The notes: generated by a model from the sequence alone, not told the origin. DNA of 64,000 nt from Rhodanobacteraceae bacterium (GCA_003142815.1 PLNP01000044.1:18169-82168); one strand, 5' to 3'. Positions 37,543-46,246 are shown, numbered from the stretch's first letter. Numbers and translations: made by a program.

Positions 37543-40500
37543 ATGCCACACGTTCATCTGGATCTGAACATACCGACCGGCGACGAGGTGAAAACCACGA
37601 CGTGCTACATGTGCGCGTGCCGCTGCGGTATCCGCGTGCATCTGAAGGAAGGCCGCGTCCGCTACATCGACGGCAATCCGAAGCATCCGGTCAATCGGGG
37701 CGTGATCTGCGCGAAGGGCTCGGCCGGGATCATGCAGCACTACTCGCCGGCGCGACTTTCCAAACCCTTGCTGCGCGTCGGCGAGCGTGGCGAGCGCAAG
37801 TTCCGCGAGATCGAATGGGACGAAGCGCTCGCGCTCGCGACGCAGTGGCTCGGCGATATCCGCGCTCGCGATCCGGACCAACTCGCGTTCTTCACCGGCC
37901 GCGACCAGTCGCAGGCGCTGACTGGTTGGTGGGCGCAGCAGTTTGGCACGATCAACTACGCCGCGCACGGCGGCTTCTGCTCGGTCAACATGGCAGCGGC
38001 CGGCATGTACACGCTGGGCGGCGGCTTCTGGGAATTCGGCGAGCCGGATTGGGATCTGACGAAATACCTGATGCTGTGGGGCGTCGCCGAGGACCACGAT
38101 TCCAATCCGATCAAGCTCGGTCTTGGCAAGCTGAAGGCGCGCGGCGCGAAGATCGTTTCGATCAACCCGGTGCGTACCGGCTACGGCGCGATCGCCGACG
38201 AGTGGGTGCCGATCAATCCGGGTACCGATGGATTGCTTGCCGGCGCGTTCATCCACGAACTGCTGCGTACCGATCGTGTCGATCTCGACTACCTCGTGCG
38301 CTACACGAATGCGCATCATCTCGTGATCCGCGCGCCGGGTGCGGCGGATGATGGATTGATCGCTCGTGATCTGGAAGGAAACGCGTTGTGCGCGGCGCGC
38401 GGACTTTCCACATCTCGTCGTCCCGGCGAAAGCCGGGACCCAGCGCCTTCCGCTCTTCCTGGTGAGAAGACATTGGAGCCCGGTTTTCGTCGGGATGACG
38501 AAAAGGAAGGCCCCGCCTACCGCATCGTCGATGCGACTGCAGCGGACATCACCCCACTGATCGTCGGCGAATACACGCTCGCCGACGGCCGCAGCGCGGT
38601 GCCTGCGTTCCAGCTGTTCGCCGAGCGCTTCATGGCCGACGAGTACGCGCCGGACAGCGTCGTCGAGGCCTGCGGTGTGTCCGCCGAAGCGATCCGCCGG
38701 CTCGCCCGCGAACTTGCCGAGACCGCGTTCGATCAGGCGATCACGCTGCCGCAGCGCTGGACCGACACGCACGGGCGCGAGCATGCCGAGATGATCGGCC
38801 GACCGGTCGCAATGCATGCGATGCGCGGCATCGCGGCGCACTCGAACGGTTTCCACACCTGTAGAACGCTGCATTTGTTGCAAATGCTGCTCGGCGCGAT
38901 CGATACGCCAGGCAGCTTTCGCTACCAGCCGCCGTATCCGAAATCGGCGCCGCCGGCGAACCGGCCGGGCAACGCGCGCAAGTCGAACGGCGCGCTCAAT
39001 GCTGGTCCGCTCGGCTATGTGCATGCGCCGGAGGATCTCATCGTGGATGCCGACGGTAAGCCGCGTCGCATCGACAAGGCGTTCTCGTGGGAGCATCCGT
39101 TCGCGGCGCACGGCATGCTGCAGAACGTGATCGCGAATGCCTGTGCGGACGATCCGCACCGCATCGATACGTTGTTCCTGTTCATGGCGAACATGGGCTG
39201 GAATTCGGCGATGAACACGACCGAGACGCGGCGCCTGCTCTGCGAGCGCGATCCGGCGAGCGGCGACTACCGCATCCCGCACATCATCTATTCCGACGCC
39301 TACGATTCAGAAACCGTCGCATTCGCCGATCTGGTGCTGCCGGATACGACTTACCTCGAACGCCACGATTGCATCAGCCTGCTCGACCGCCCGATTTCGG
39401 ATGCCGATTGCGCGGCCGACGCGATCCGCCAGCCGGTGGTGACGCCTGATCGCGACGTACGTCCATTTCAGGACGTCCTGCTCGATCTCGGTGCGCGGCT
39501 CGGCTTGCCGGGCCTCGTCGACGCCAGCGGCGCCGCGGAATACCCGCGCGGCTACGCGCAATACATCGTCGAACACGAGCGCGCGCCCGGGGTCGGTCTG
39601 CTCGCGGGCTGGCGTGGCGCGGATGGAGCGCAGGCGGGCATCGGCGCGCCGAATCCGGCTCAGCTCGAGCGCTACGCTGAAAATGGCTGCTATTGGCATT
39701 ACGAAATTCCGGCCGCGGGCCGCTACTACAAGATGGCGAACCGCGACTATCTCGACTGGGCCAAGGCGCTCGGCTTCGTCGGCTCCACGAGACCCATCGT
39801 GCTCGAGTTTTACGCGGAAACCTTGCAGCGCTTCCGCCTCGCCGCGCAGGGCCACGGCGCGATGCAGCCACCCGAACGCGATCGGGCGCGAGTCGCGCGC
39901 TACTTCGATCCGCTGCCATTCTGGTATGCGTCGCTGGACGAGATTGAAGCCCTCTCCCCCGATAAAGTCGGGGGAGAGGGTTGGGTGAGGGGGCGGGGAT
40001 CGAACGACGACGAATCTTCGAAGCCTGGGGTGAACCCCGCGATGGCGTTGTCGCCGGACTCCAATCCCGTGCGCCCACCACGTCCCGTCCCCTCACCCCA
40101 ACCCTCTCCCCCATCACCCGCGATGGGGGAGAGGGAGCGTGCCGCGTATCCGCTCTGCGCCATCACCCAGCGCCCGATGTTCATGTATCACTCGTGGGGT
40201 TCGCAGAACAAATGGCTGCGCCAGATCGCGACGCGCAATTATCTCTATCTGCACCCGGACACCGCGGCCGCGAACAACGTGGACGATGGCGACTGGATCT
40301 GGCTGGTGTCGCCCCGCGGCCGCATCCGCGTGCAGGCGAAGTTGCACGCCGGCACCGCGCCGGAAACCGTGTGGACCTGGAACGCGATCGGCAAGCACAA
40401 GGGCGCGTGGAAACTCGCCGCGAATGCGCCGGAGAACGTCGACGGTTTCCTGCTCAACGACCTGATCGACGAATCGTTGCCCGCACGCGGTGGCGAGGCC

Positions 40501-40632
40501 AGGCGCGCGAACGCCGACCCGGTCACCGGGCAAGCCGCGTGGTTCGACCTGCGCGTGCGCATCGAACGCGACGCCGACGCGCAACTGCCCGGCCATCGGA
40601 TTGAATTGCACCCGCACGGAACGAGGGCATGA
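37543..40632 (+). CDS. soeA: SoeA-like molybdopterin oxidoreductase (sulfite:quinone oxidoreductase catalytic subunit), with two in-frame repeat insertions
   Basis: About 1029 residues. The N-terminal 4Fe-4S motif CYMCACRCGIRVHL ... VICAKGS and the bis-MGD cofactor region (LAFFTGRDQSQALTGWWAQQ; AHGGFCSVNMAAAG; WEFGEPDWDLTKYL) match the SoeA branch of the DMSO-reductase family better than formate dehydrogenase or nitrate reductase. There is no Tat signal, so it should face the cytoplasm, where SoeABC oxidises sulfite to sulfate and passes electrons to the quinone pool. About residues 285-325 and 803-865 are insertions from palindromic repeats in frame; removing them restores the length and the flow of homology (YPLCAITQRPMFMYHSWGSQ follows the second). 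The ATG at 37543 is used. Confidence 0.8.
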   Translation: MPHVHLDLNIPTGDEVKTTTCYMCACRCGIRVHLKEGRVRYIDGNPKHPVNRGVICAKGSAGIMQHYSPARLSKPLLRVGERGERKFREIEWDEALALATQWLGDIRARDPDQLAFFTGRDQSQALTGWWAQQFGTINYAAHGGFCSVNMAAAGMYTLGGGFWEFGEPDWDLTKYLMLWGVAEDHDSNPIKLGLGKLKARGAKIVSINPVRTGYGAIADEWVPINPGTDGLLAGAFIHELLRTDRVDLDYLVRYTNAHHLVIRAPGAADDGLIARDLEGNALCAARGLSTSRRPGESRDPAPSALPGEKTLEPGFRRDDEKEGPAYRIVDATAADITPLIVGEYTLADGRSAVPAFQLFAERFMADEYAPDSVVEACGVSAEAIRRLARELAETAFDQAITLPQRWTDTHGREHAEMIGRPVAMHAMRGIAAHSNGFHTCRTLHLLQMLLGAIDTPGSFRYQPPYPKSAPPANRPGNARKSNGALNAGPLGYVHAPEDLIVDADGKPRRIDKAFSWEHPFAAHGMLQNVIANACADDPHRIDTLFLFMANMGWNSAMNTTETRRLLCERDPASGDYRIPHIIYSDAYDSETVAFADLVLPDTTYLERHDCISLLDRPISDADCAADAIRQPVVTPDRDVRPFQDVLLDLGARLGLPGLVDASGAAEYPRGYAQYIVEHERAPGVGLLAGWRGADGAQAGIGAPNPAQLERYAENGCYWHYEIPAAGRYYKMANRDYLDWAKALGFVGSTRPIVLEFYAETLQRFRLAAQGHGAMQPPERDRARVARYFDPLPFWYASLDEIEALSPDKVGGEGWVRGRGSNDDESSKPGVNPAMALSPDSNPVRPPRPVPSPQPSPPSPAMGERERAAYPLCAITQRPMFMYHSWGSQNKWLRQIATRNYLYLHPDTAAANNVDDGDWIWLVSPRGRIRVQAKLHAGTAPETVWTWNAIGKHKGAWKLAANAPENVDGFLLNDLIDESLPARGGEARRANADPVTGQAAWFDLRVRIERDADAQLPGHRIELHPHGTRA
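38414..38506 (+). repeat. Palindromic repeat inside soeA (first in-frame insertion)
   Basis: CGTCCCGGCGAAAGCCGGGA and, facing it, GCCCGGTTTTCGTCGGGATG form two arms of a REP-like repeat that also occurs outside genes at 21750-21780 and 22921-22955. Read in the soeA frame it gives SRRPGESRDP ... PGFRRDDEKE. It adds about 35-40 residues without a stop. Confidence 0.8.
39948..40138 (+). repeat. Palindromic repeat inside soeA (second in-frame insertion)
   Basis: CCCTCTCCCCCGATAAAGTC with GGGGGAGAGGGTTGGGTGAG on the left, and CCCCTCACCCCAACCCTCTC with the ATGGGGGAGAGGGAG palindrome on the right, are two inverted copies of a 'CTCTCCCC' repeat. Read through, it adds about 60 residues rich in Ser and Pro (PRPVPSPQPSPPSPA). 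The arrangement is a composite of two hairpins around a middle of about 90 bases. Confidence 0.8.
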
Positions 40633-42392
40633 CCACACACGCGTGGCTGACCCTGGCGATCGTCGTTGGCGCGATCGCGTTGTTCGCGAGCGAGAAGGTG
40701 CGCATCGATCTGGTCGCTTTGATCGTGCTCGTCCTTCTCGTCGTGTTTGGACTCGTCTCGCCGACTGAAGCGCTTGCGGGTTTCAGCAACGAAGCGACCA
40801 TCACCGTCGCCGGGATGTTCGCGCTCAGCCTCGGCATCGAACGTTCTGGCGCGCTGGAACCGCTCGGGCGCTTGCTCTCGCGCATCCGCCAGCCATGGCT
40901 GCTGACGCTCGCGCTGATGCTCGCGATCGCGCCGATGGGCGCGTTCGTGAAGAACATCGCCCTAGTCGCGACATTCCTGCCGCTCGCACTGCGCATCTGC
41001 GCGAACACGAACACCTCACCAGCGCGCGTGTTGATGCCGATGGCCTACGCGGCGCAGATGGGCGGCGTATGCACCTTGATCGGCACCTCGTCGAACCTGC
41101 TCGCCGACAGCCTGGCGACGCAACATGGACTGGCGCCGTTTGGCGTGTTCGAGTTCACCAAGATGGGCGCGCTGCTCGCGGTCGTCGGCATCGTGTATCT
41201 GATGCTGGTCGGACGCTGGCTGCTGCCGCGCGAAGTCGACGCCATCGCGCCGGTTGAAACCGAGGTCGGCAAGTACGTCACCGAACTCAAGCTGACGCCG
41301 TCTTCGCCGCTGCTTGGCCAGACCATCGCGGATGCAAAACTCGGCGACAAGTACGGCGTGTATCCGCTGGAGCTTTTGCGCGGGGACCAGCACATGTGGT
41401 CGCCGCGCGAGCAACAGCTCGAAGCTGGCGATGTGTTGCTGGTGCGTGGTAACTGGGAAAAGATCGAGGACCTGCGCACGCGCGCCGCGCTCGAAATCGA
41501 CCCGGAAAACCGTTATGGGCACGATCAGGGGCACGCCCGGATGCTGATCGAGGCGATGGTCAAGCCCGACAGTTCGATCGAAAACCGCACCCTTGGCGAA
41601 CTCGATTTCCAGAGTAACCATGACGCCATCGCGCTCGCGATCCACCGGCGTGGCCGCATCCTGCGCGAAAAACTGAAGGACGTGCGTCTCGCCGCCGGCG
41701 ACGTGCTGCTGTTGCTGGTCGACGATCTCGGGGCAACGGCGCTGCGCGGCGATGACCGTCTTGTGGTCCTCAGCGAACGCGAGGATACGCGGCGCACGCC
41801 GCATCGCGCGCGCCGCGCCGTCGCGATCATGGCAGCGGTCGTGATCGTGTCGGGGTTGCACTGGTTGCCGATTCCGGTCGCTGCGATTGGCGGCGCGGTC
41901 GCGATGGCGATCGCCGGCTGCTTCGGTCGCAAGGACATTTACGAAGGCATCGACTGGAAGATCATCGTGCTGCTCGCCGCGATCCTGCCGCTCGGCACCG
42001 CGATCGAGAACAGTGGTCTTTCCGGGATCCTGGTCGCCGCCGGCATGCACCTGGTCGGCACGCATGGCCCGCTTGCGGCGCTGCTGATGGTGTATCTGCT
42101 GACCGCGTTGTTGACCGAGCTGATGGGCCACAATCCGTCGGTCGTGCTGATGGTCGGTATCGCGATCTCGGTCGCGCATACGATGCACGCCGATCCGAAG
42201 CCGTTCGTGGTGGCCGTCGCATTCGCGGCCGCGACCTCGTTCGCGACCCCGGTCGGTTATCCCACGAACACGATGGTCTACTATGCCGGCGGCTATCGCT
42301 TCACCGACTTCATGAAGGTTGGCATTCCGCTGATCGCGTTGTTCTGCACGTTGTCGATGTTCCTGATTCCATATTTCTGGCCGCTGCAATGA
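40629..42392 (+). CDS. SLC13 (DASS) family anion permease with two TrkA-C domains
   Basis: The protein has 587 residues. Two membrane halves (about residues 1-200 and 395-587) flank two cytoplasmic RCK_C/TrkA-C domains (about 205-290 and 300-385; LKLTPSSPLLGQTIADAKLG, RGDQHMWSPREQQLEAGDVL). The ion/substrate loop GTSSNLLADSL is typical of SLC13; the second half has ELMGHNPSVVLM. Such proteins import or export sulfate, dicarboxylates or related anions. The ATG overlaps the soeA stop by four bases (ATGA), so it is coupled to soeA. A role in moving sulfate or sulfite is the natural inference but is not shown by sequence. Confidence 0.85.
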   Translation: MTTHAWLTLAIVVGAIALFASEKVRIDLVALIVLVLLVVFGLVSPTEALAGFSNEATITVAGMFALSLGIERSGALEPLGRLLSRIRQPWLLTLALMLAIAPMGAFVKNIALVATFLPLALRICANTNTSPARVLMPMAYAAQMGGVCTLIGTSSNLLADSLATQHGLAPFGVFEFTKMGALLAVVGIVYLMLVGRWLLPREVDAIAPVETEVGKYVTELKLTPSSPLLGQTIADAKLGDKYGVYPLELLRGDQHMWSPREQQLEAGDVLLVRGNWEKIEDLRTRAALEIDPENRYGHDQGHARMLIEAMVKPDSSIENRTLGELDFQSNHDAIALAIHRRGRILREKLKDVRLAAGDVLLLLVDDLGATALRGDDRLVVLSEREDTRRTPHRARRAVAIMAAVVIVSGLHWLPIPVAAIGGAVAMAIAGCFGRKDIYEGIDWKIIVLLAAILPLGTAIENSGLSGILVAAGMHLVGTHGPLAALLMVYLLTALLTELMGHNPSVVLMVGIAISVAHTMHADPKPFVVAVAFAAATSFATPVGYPTNTMVYYAGGYRFTDFMKVGIPLIALFCTLSMFLIPYFWPLQ

Positions 42393-42485
42393 TCACGCTA
42401 TTGCAGGCACGCGCGCACGAACGCCGTTTTATGCGCCTGCAACGACCCGGCTATCATTTTCCCCGCTGAAATCGAGAGACATCCA

Positions 42486-42745
42486 ATGAACGGCCGCTCC
42501 GTGTCCGACCGCTCCATCGATGCAGATACCGTGCGTTTGGGCGTACCGGCTGTTTCTCGATCGCGAGCCCAAAAGCGAGGACGCGATCCGGCACCATCTC
42601 GCGGTTTCGGCGAGCCTCGGCGAATTGCGCCGCGGCTTCGTCGGCAGCCCGGAGTTCCAGCGCCAGCTTGGTGGCTTCGCCCGGCCCAGCATGATCGGCA
42701 CCGAAGCCCCTCTCGACATCGAGACTGTGGGACGACCCCGCACGC
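42486..42745 (+). pseudogene. N-terminal part of the methyltransferase gene, separated by frameshifts
   Basis: MNGRSVSDRSIDADTVRLG (frame from 42486) breaks, and VWAYRLFLDREPKSEDAIR (another frame) continues, giving a DUF4214-like segment with LGELRRGFVGSPEFQRQLGG. A second break near 42725 is needed before LWDDPARLQRLLDHIARSWS, which leads into the intact methyltransferase. In relatives this is one protein. Two shifts within 240 bases suggest decay or sequencing errors. Confidence 0.6.
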
Positions 42746-43474
42746 TTGCAGCGACTGCTCGATCACATCGCCCGCAGCTGGAGCCACATGGGCGAAACCG
42801 ATGCGCGCTGGTCCGTGCTGACCAACGAGGGCTTTCGCGTCGATCGCATCGAGGCGAACCGCGACTTGTTCTACGCAACCGCGGAGGAAGATATCCAGCG
42901 TTTCTTGGCGACGCTGGAGCGCAACGGACTCACTTTGCCGAAGGAATCGCACTGCATCGGGCTCGGTTGCGGCGTAGGGCGCATCACGCGCCGGCTCGCG
43001 CAGCACTGCGCGAAGGTCACCGGATTCGACGTGTCGGCCGGCCACCTGCAACTGGCGCGAGAGTATCTCGATGCGCAGCACGTCGACAACGTCGAACTGC
43101 GCCAGTTGAAGCGTATCGACGATCTGGCCGAAGCGCCGGCGGCGGACGTGTTCTTCTCGGCGATCGTGCTCCAGCACAATCCCCCGCCCGTGATCGCGGC
43201 GATCCTCGATTGTGTGTTCGCCCGGCTTAAACCCGATGGCACTGCGTATTTTCAGGTGCCGACCTACGAGGAAAACTATCGTTTCGCGGTCGACGACTAC
43301 CTGCGCGAGCGCGGCGACGAACTCAACATGGAAATGCACGTGCTGCCGCAGAAGGACATATTGCGCATCGCCGCGCATCACGGCCTGCAACCGCTGGAGA
43401 TACTGGAGCACGCAATACCCGAGTTGAAGATCGGTCATCTCTCCAATTACTTCCTGCTGCGCAAGACGGGCTAG
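42746..43474 (+). CDS. SAM-dependent methyltransferase (possibly truncated at the 5' end)
   Basis: The product has about 243 residues. Motif I is HCIGLGCGVGRITRRLAQHC (the Gly-rich SAM loop), with the following VTGFDVSAGHLQLARE (acidic residue binding ribose) and VFFSAIVLQHNPPP. This is a class I Rossmann methyltransferase. The substrate is unknown. A TTG at 42746 or the ATG at 42788 could start this part; the natural start is probably upstream in another frame (see 42486-42745). The gene sits between the SLC13 permease and soeB, an odd place within a sulfite dehydrogenase locus. Confidence 0.7.
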   Translation: MQRLLDHIARSWSHMGETDARWSVLTNEGFRVDRIEANRDLFYATAEEDIQRFLATLERNGLTLPKESHCIGLGCGVGRITRRLAQHCAKVTGFDVSAGHLQLAREYLDAQHVDNVELRQLKRIDDLAEAPAADVFFSAIVLQHNPPPVIAAILDCVFARLKPDGTAYFQVPTYEENYRFAVDDYLRERGDELNMEMHVLPQKDILRIAAHHGLQPLEILEHAIPELKIGHLSNYFLLRKTG

Positions 43475-43477
43475 GCG

Positions 43478-44242
43478 ATGACCACGTTGCCGCCGCCGTC
43501 GCCCAGAAAGCTCGGCCTCGTCATCGACCTCGACATCTGCGTCGGCTGCCATGCCTGTGCGGTCGCGTGCAAGGAATGGAATGACGGCGGCGAGTTCGGG
43601 CCGCTGCCGGACAAGGATCCGTATGGCGCAGAACCCCATGGTGTGTGGTTCAACCGCGTCCATAGTTATTCAGTCGAACAGGCGCTGCCGGATGACGTGA
43701 CGCGCGAGTTGACCGTGCACTTCCCGCGTTCGTGCCTGCACTGCGAAACGCCGGCCTGCGTGACGGTGTGCCCGACCGGCGCGAGCTACAAGCGCGCCGA
43801 GGACGGCATCGTGCTGGTCGACGCGGACCAATGCATCGGCTGCCAACTCTGCTCGTGGGCCTGCCCGTACGGCGCGCGCGAGTTCAGCGAACAGAAGGGC
43901 ACGATGCAGAAATGCACGTTGTGCGTCGACCGCATCTATAACGAAACCCTCGACGAGGCCGACCGCCAGCCGGCCTGCGTGATGGCGTGCCCAACCCGCG
44001 CGCGACATTTCGGCGATCTCGGCGATGAGAATTCGGCGATCTCGCAACTCGTAGCCGAACGCGGCGGTTATGCGTTGATGCCCGAGTTCGAGTACAAACC
44101 GGTCAACCGCTATCTGCCGCCACGGCCGCGCCGCGATGGTTGCGATGCAAAGCCGGAATCACGCGAACCGCGAGAGGCAACACTCGATCAAGACAAGTTG
44201 CCGGGCGCGCTGCGCTGGCTCGATCGCGCGTTGTCGCGCTGA
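43478..44242 (+). CDS. soeB: SoeB-like four-cluster ferredoxin subunit
   Basis: The product has 254 residues with four 4Fe-4S binding groups: CVGCHACAVACKEW, CLHCETPACVTVCPTGASY, CIGCQLCSWACPYGAREF and CTLCVDRI ... PACVMACPTRAR. This is the electron-transfer subunit of DMSO-reductase-family complexes. There is no signal peptide, in line with a cytoplasmic SoeA partner. It carries electrons from the SoeA cluster to SoeC. The ATG at 43478 is four bases after the methyltransferase stop, and soeC follows 15 bases later. Confidence 0.88.
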   Translation: MTTLPPPSPRKLGLVIDLDICVGCHACAVACKEWNDGGEFGPLPDKDPYGAEPHGVWFNRVHSYSVEQALPDDVTRELTVHFPRSCLHCETPACVTVCPTGASYKRAEDGIVLVDADQCIGCQLCSWACPYGAREFSEQKGTMQKCTLCVDRIYNETLDEADRQPACVMACPTRARHFGDLGDENSAISQLVAERGGYALMPEFEYKPVNRYLPPRPRRDGCDAKPESREPREATLDQDKLPGALRWLDRALSR

Positions 44243-44257
44243 GGGAAACGGACAACG

Positions 44258-45274
44258 ATGCGACCGACGTTCTCGATCATTTTCTTCACTGTGCTTTCGG
44301 GCGCGGGGTATGGGTTGTTCTTTTTGCTCGGCCTCGGTCTTGCGTGCGGTGTGTCGTTGACGCCGTATCAATCAGTCGGCATCGACGATTTTCATTTCGG
44401 TCGTCTTGCAATAGTTCCGGTCATCCATGATCCACGTATCAGGGTCGCCGTTTTCCTTGCGATCGGCGTGCTGCTCACGACCGTCGGCCTGCTCGCGTCG
44501 GTAGCACACCTCGGCAAGCCGCTGCGCGCGTGGCGCGCGTTCTCGCAGTGGCGAAGTTCATGGCTGTCGCGCGAAGGCGTCGCGTCGCTGGTGACGTATC
44601 TGCCGATTGCCGTCATCGCGTTCGTGCTGTTCGCGCGGCCGGATGCACACATCGACTTGCGGCTGCTCGGCCTGCTGCTCGTGCTGTGTTGTATCGCTAC
44701 GGTGTTCTGTACTGCGCACATCTATTCCTCGCTGCCGCCGATCCGCGCCTGGCATAACCGCTACACCCTGCCGGTGTATCTGCTGCTCGGCCTGTACTCG
44801 GGTTCGCTGTGGCTGATTGCGCTCGACTGGCTACCGATTCGGGGCGCACTGTATGAAGACGCTGTAAAAGTTGTCTGGCTCGTGAGTGCAATTATCACTG
44901 CGCCCGCGTGTGGCTGGCTCAAATGGCGCTACTGGCGTTATCTCGACACAGATGCGCACGCGCCGCATGCCGGCGCTGCGACAGGACTCGATCGCTTGGG
45001 CACCGTTCGCAGTTTCGAACAGCCACACACCGAGGAAAACTATCTCACCCACGAGATGGGCTTCGTGCTCGCGCGCAAGCACAGCGCGAAACTGCGCGCG
45101 ATCGCGTTCTGGACGATCCTGCTCGCACCCATTGCGACACTCCCGCTGACCTGGCTGATCGGCTGGGCGGCCGCCTGGCTCATGCTGATCGTTGGCATGC
45201 TCGGCATCTTCGTCGAACGCTGGCTGTTCTTCGCCGAAGCCAAACACGCGGTGATGGCCTATTACGGGCGCTGA
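44258..45274 (+). CDS. soeC: SoeC-like membrane anchor (DmsC/YnfH family)
   Basis: The product has 338 residues with about eight to nine hydrophobic helices; FSIIFFTVLSGAGYGLFFLL starts helix 1. RIAVFLAIGVLLTTVGLLAS and HLGKPLRAWRAFSQWRSSWL are family-typical, with the Ser-Ser-Trp-Leu-Ser-Arg-Glu stretch of DmsC anchors. It should hold the SoeAB pair to the membrane and reduce quinone. The length fits DmsC-type rather than the longer NrfD/PsrC type. The soe gene order ends here with a hairpin terminator downstream. Confidence 0.85.
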   Translation: MRPTFSIIFFTVLSGAGYGLFFLLGLGLACGVSLTPYQSVGIDDFHFGRLAIVPVIHDPRIRVAVFLAIGVLLTTVGLLASVAHLGKPLRAWRAFSQWRSSWLSREGVASLVTYLPIAVIAFVLFARPDAHIDLRLLGLLLVLCCIATVFCTAHIYSSLPPIRAWHNRYTLPVYLLLGLYSGSLWLIALDWLPIRGALYEDAVKVVWLVSAIITAPACGWLKWRYWRYLDTDAHAPHAGAATGLDRLGTVRSFEQPHTEENYLTHEMGFVLARKHSAKLRAIAFWTILLAPIATLPLTWLIGWAAAWLMLIVGMLGIFVERWLFFAEAKHAVMAYYGR

Positions 45275-45372
45275 TTCGCTGCCGCGGCAGCCGCGCAACC
45301 CTTGTTTACATTGCGCCTTGCACGTGTTCACGCCGTGTTTAGTGGATCGGTTTACCATCGCGCCGCTCGCAC

Positions 45373-45393
45373 GCCGCTCATCGCGGCTTTTTT
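45373..45393 (+). terminator. Intrinsic terminator after soeC
   Basis: GCCGC (45373-45377) and GCGGC (45383-45387) with a TCATC loop, followed by TTTTTT at 45388-45393. It separates the soe operon from the DUF481 gene, whose ATG follows 35 bases later. Confidence 0.6.
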
Positions 45394-45427
45394 GTGCGAT
45401 CCCCCCGAGAAAGGAAAGACCGCGACC

Positions 45428-46246
45428 ATGAAAAAAATGCTGCTTCCGATCGCCCTGATCGCCATTCTTCCGTTGACCGCGTTCGCCGATAACGATGGCA
45501 GCTGGTCCGGCTCTGGCGAAGCCGGTTTCGCAGCAGCGCGTGGCAATGCGAAGTCCGAGAACCTCAACGCCAAGCTGCAGTTCAAGAAGGAAGACGATCA
45601 GTGGAAGGACACGTTCTACCTGACCGCGCTGCGCAGCAAGGGCGAGGTCAAGATCGCGACGGTCGTGGGCCAGCCGCCCAATCAGCAGATCGTCAACGTC
45701 TCCAGCTACAACCTGACCTCGAATCGCTACGAAGCCGGTGCGTCGATGGGCTACAAGCTCGACGAACGCAGCTACATCGTCGGCGCGCTGCGCTATGAGA
45801 ACGACGATTTCTCGCCGTTCAACTACCAGTGGGTCGCATCGATCGGCTACGGCTACACGGTGCTGAAGAATGCGAGCGACGAGCTGTCGCTCGAAATCGG
45901 CCCAGGCTACAAGACCTACCAGCCGGTCGATACCTTGGGTCCGGCCATCGTCAACGGCATGCCCGTGCATAACAAGTTCGATTCGAACAGCGAACTCGTC
46001 GCGCGCGGCCTGATGGCGTACAAGCACAACTTCACCGAGAGCACCTCGTTCGTCGACACGCTCCTGATGGAAGCGGGCAGCGACAACACGTTCTTCCAGA
46101 ACGATACCGGCCTGCAGGTCGACATGAACAAGAAGCTCGCGCTCAAGGTGGGTTACCAGGTGCGCACCAATTCCGACGTGGCGCCCGGGATCAAGAGGAC
46201 CGACCAGCTGGTGACGACCAACCTCGTCTACAACTTCGGCGATTGA
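45428..46246 (+). CDS. DUF481 outer-membrane protein (YdiY-like)
   Basis: The product has 272 residues. A signal peptide (MKKMLLPIALIAILPLTAFA) is followed by WSGSGEAGFAAARGNAKSEN, the DUF481 start, and alternating beta-strand-like segments ending in LVYNFGD with a terminal aromatic-containing strand typical of outer-membrane barrels. The function is unknown; DUF481 genes are often acid- or salt-induced. The ATG at 45428 follows AGGAAAG and precedes the signal peptide. Confidence 0.85.
   Translation: MKKMLLPIALIAILPLTAFADNDGSWSGSGEAGFAAARGNAKSENLNAKLQFKKEDDQWKDTFYLTALRSKGEVKIATVVGQPPNQQIVNVSSYNLTSNRYEAGASMGYKLDERSYIVGALRYENDDFSPFNYQWVASIGYGYTVLKNASDELSLEIGPGYKTYQPVDTLGPAIVNGMPVHNKFDSNSELVARGLMAYKHNFTESTSFVDTLLMEAGSDNTFFQNDTGLQVDMNKKLALKVGYQVRTNSDVAPGIKRTDQLVTTNLVYNFGD

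Noticed and set aside
37543..40632. Formate dehydrogenase or nitrate reductase for the molybdoenzyme
   Set aside because: There is no Tat signal, no selenocysteine TGA, and the subunit set (four-cluster ferredoxin plus DmsC-type anchor) and N-terminal motif fit SoeABC better.
42520..43230. Continuous 236-residue frame at the methyltransferase
   Set aside because: Only its first 70 residues look real; after about 42725 it leaves the methyltransferase frame and becomes shadow sequence.
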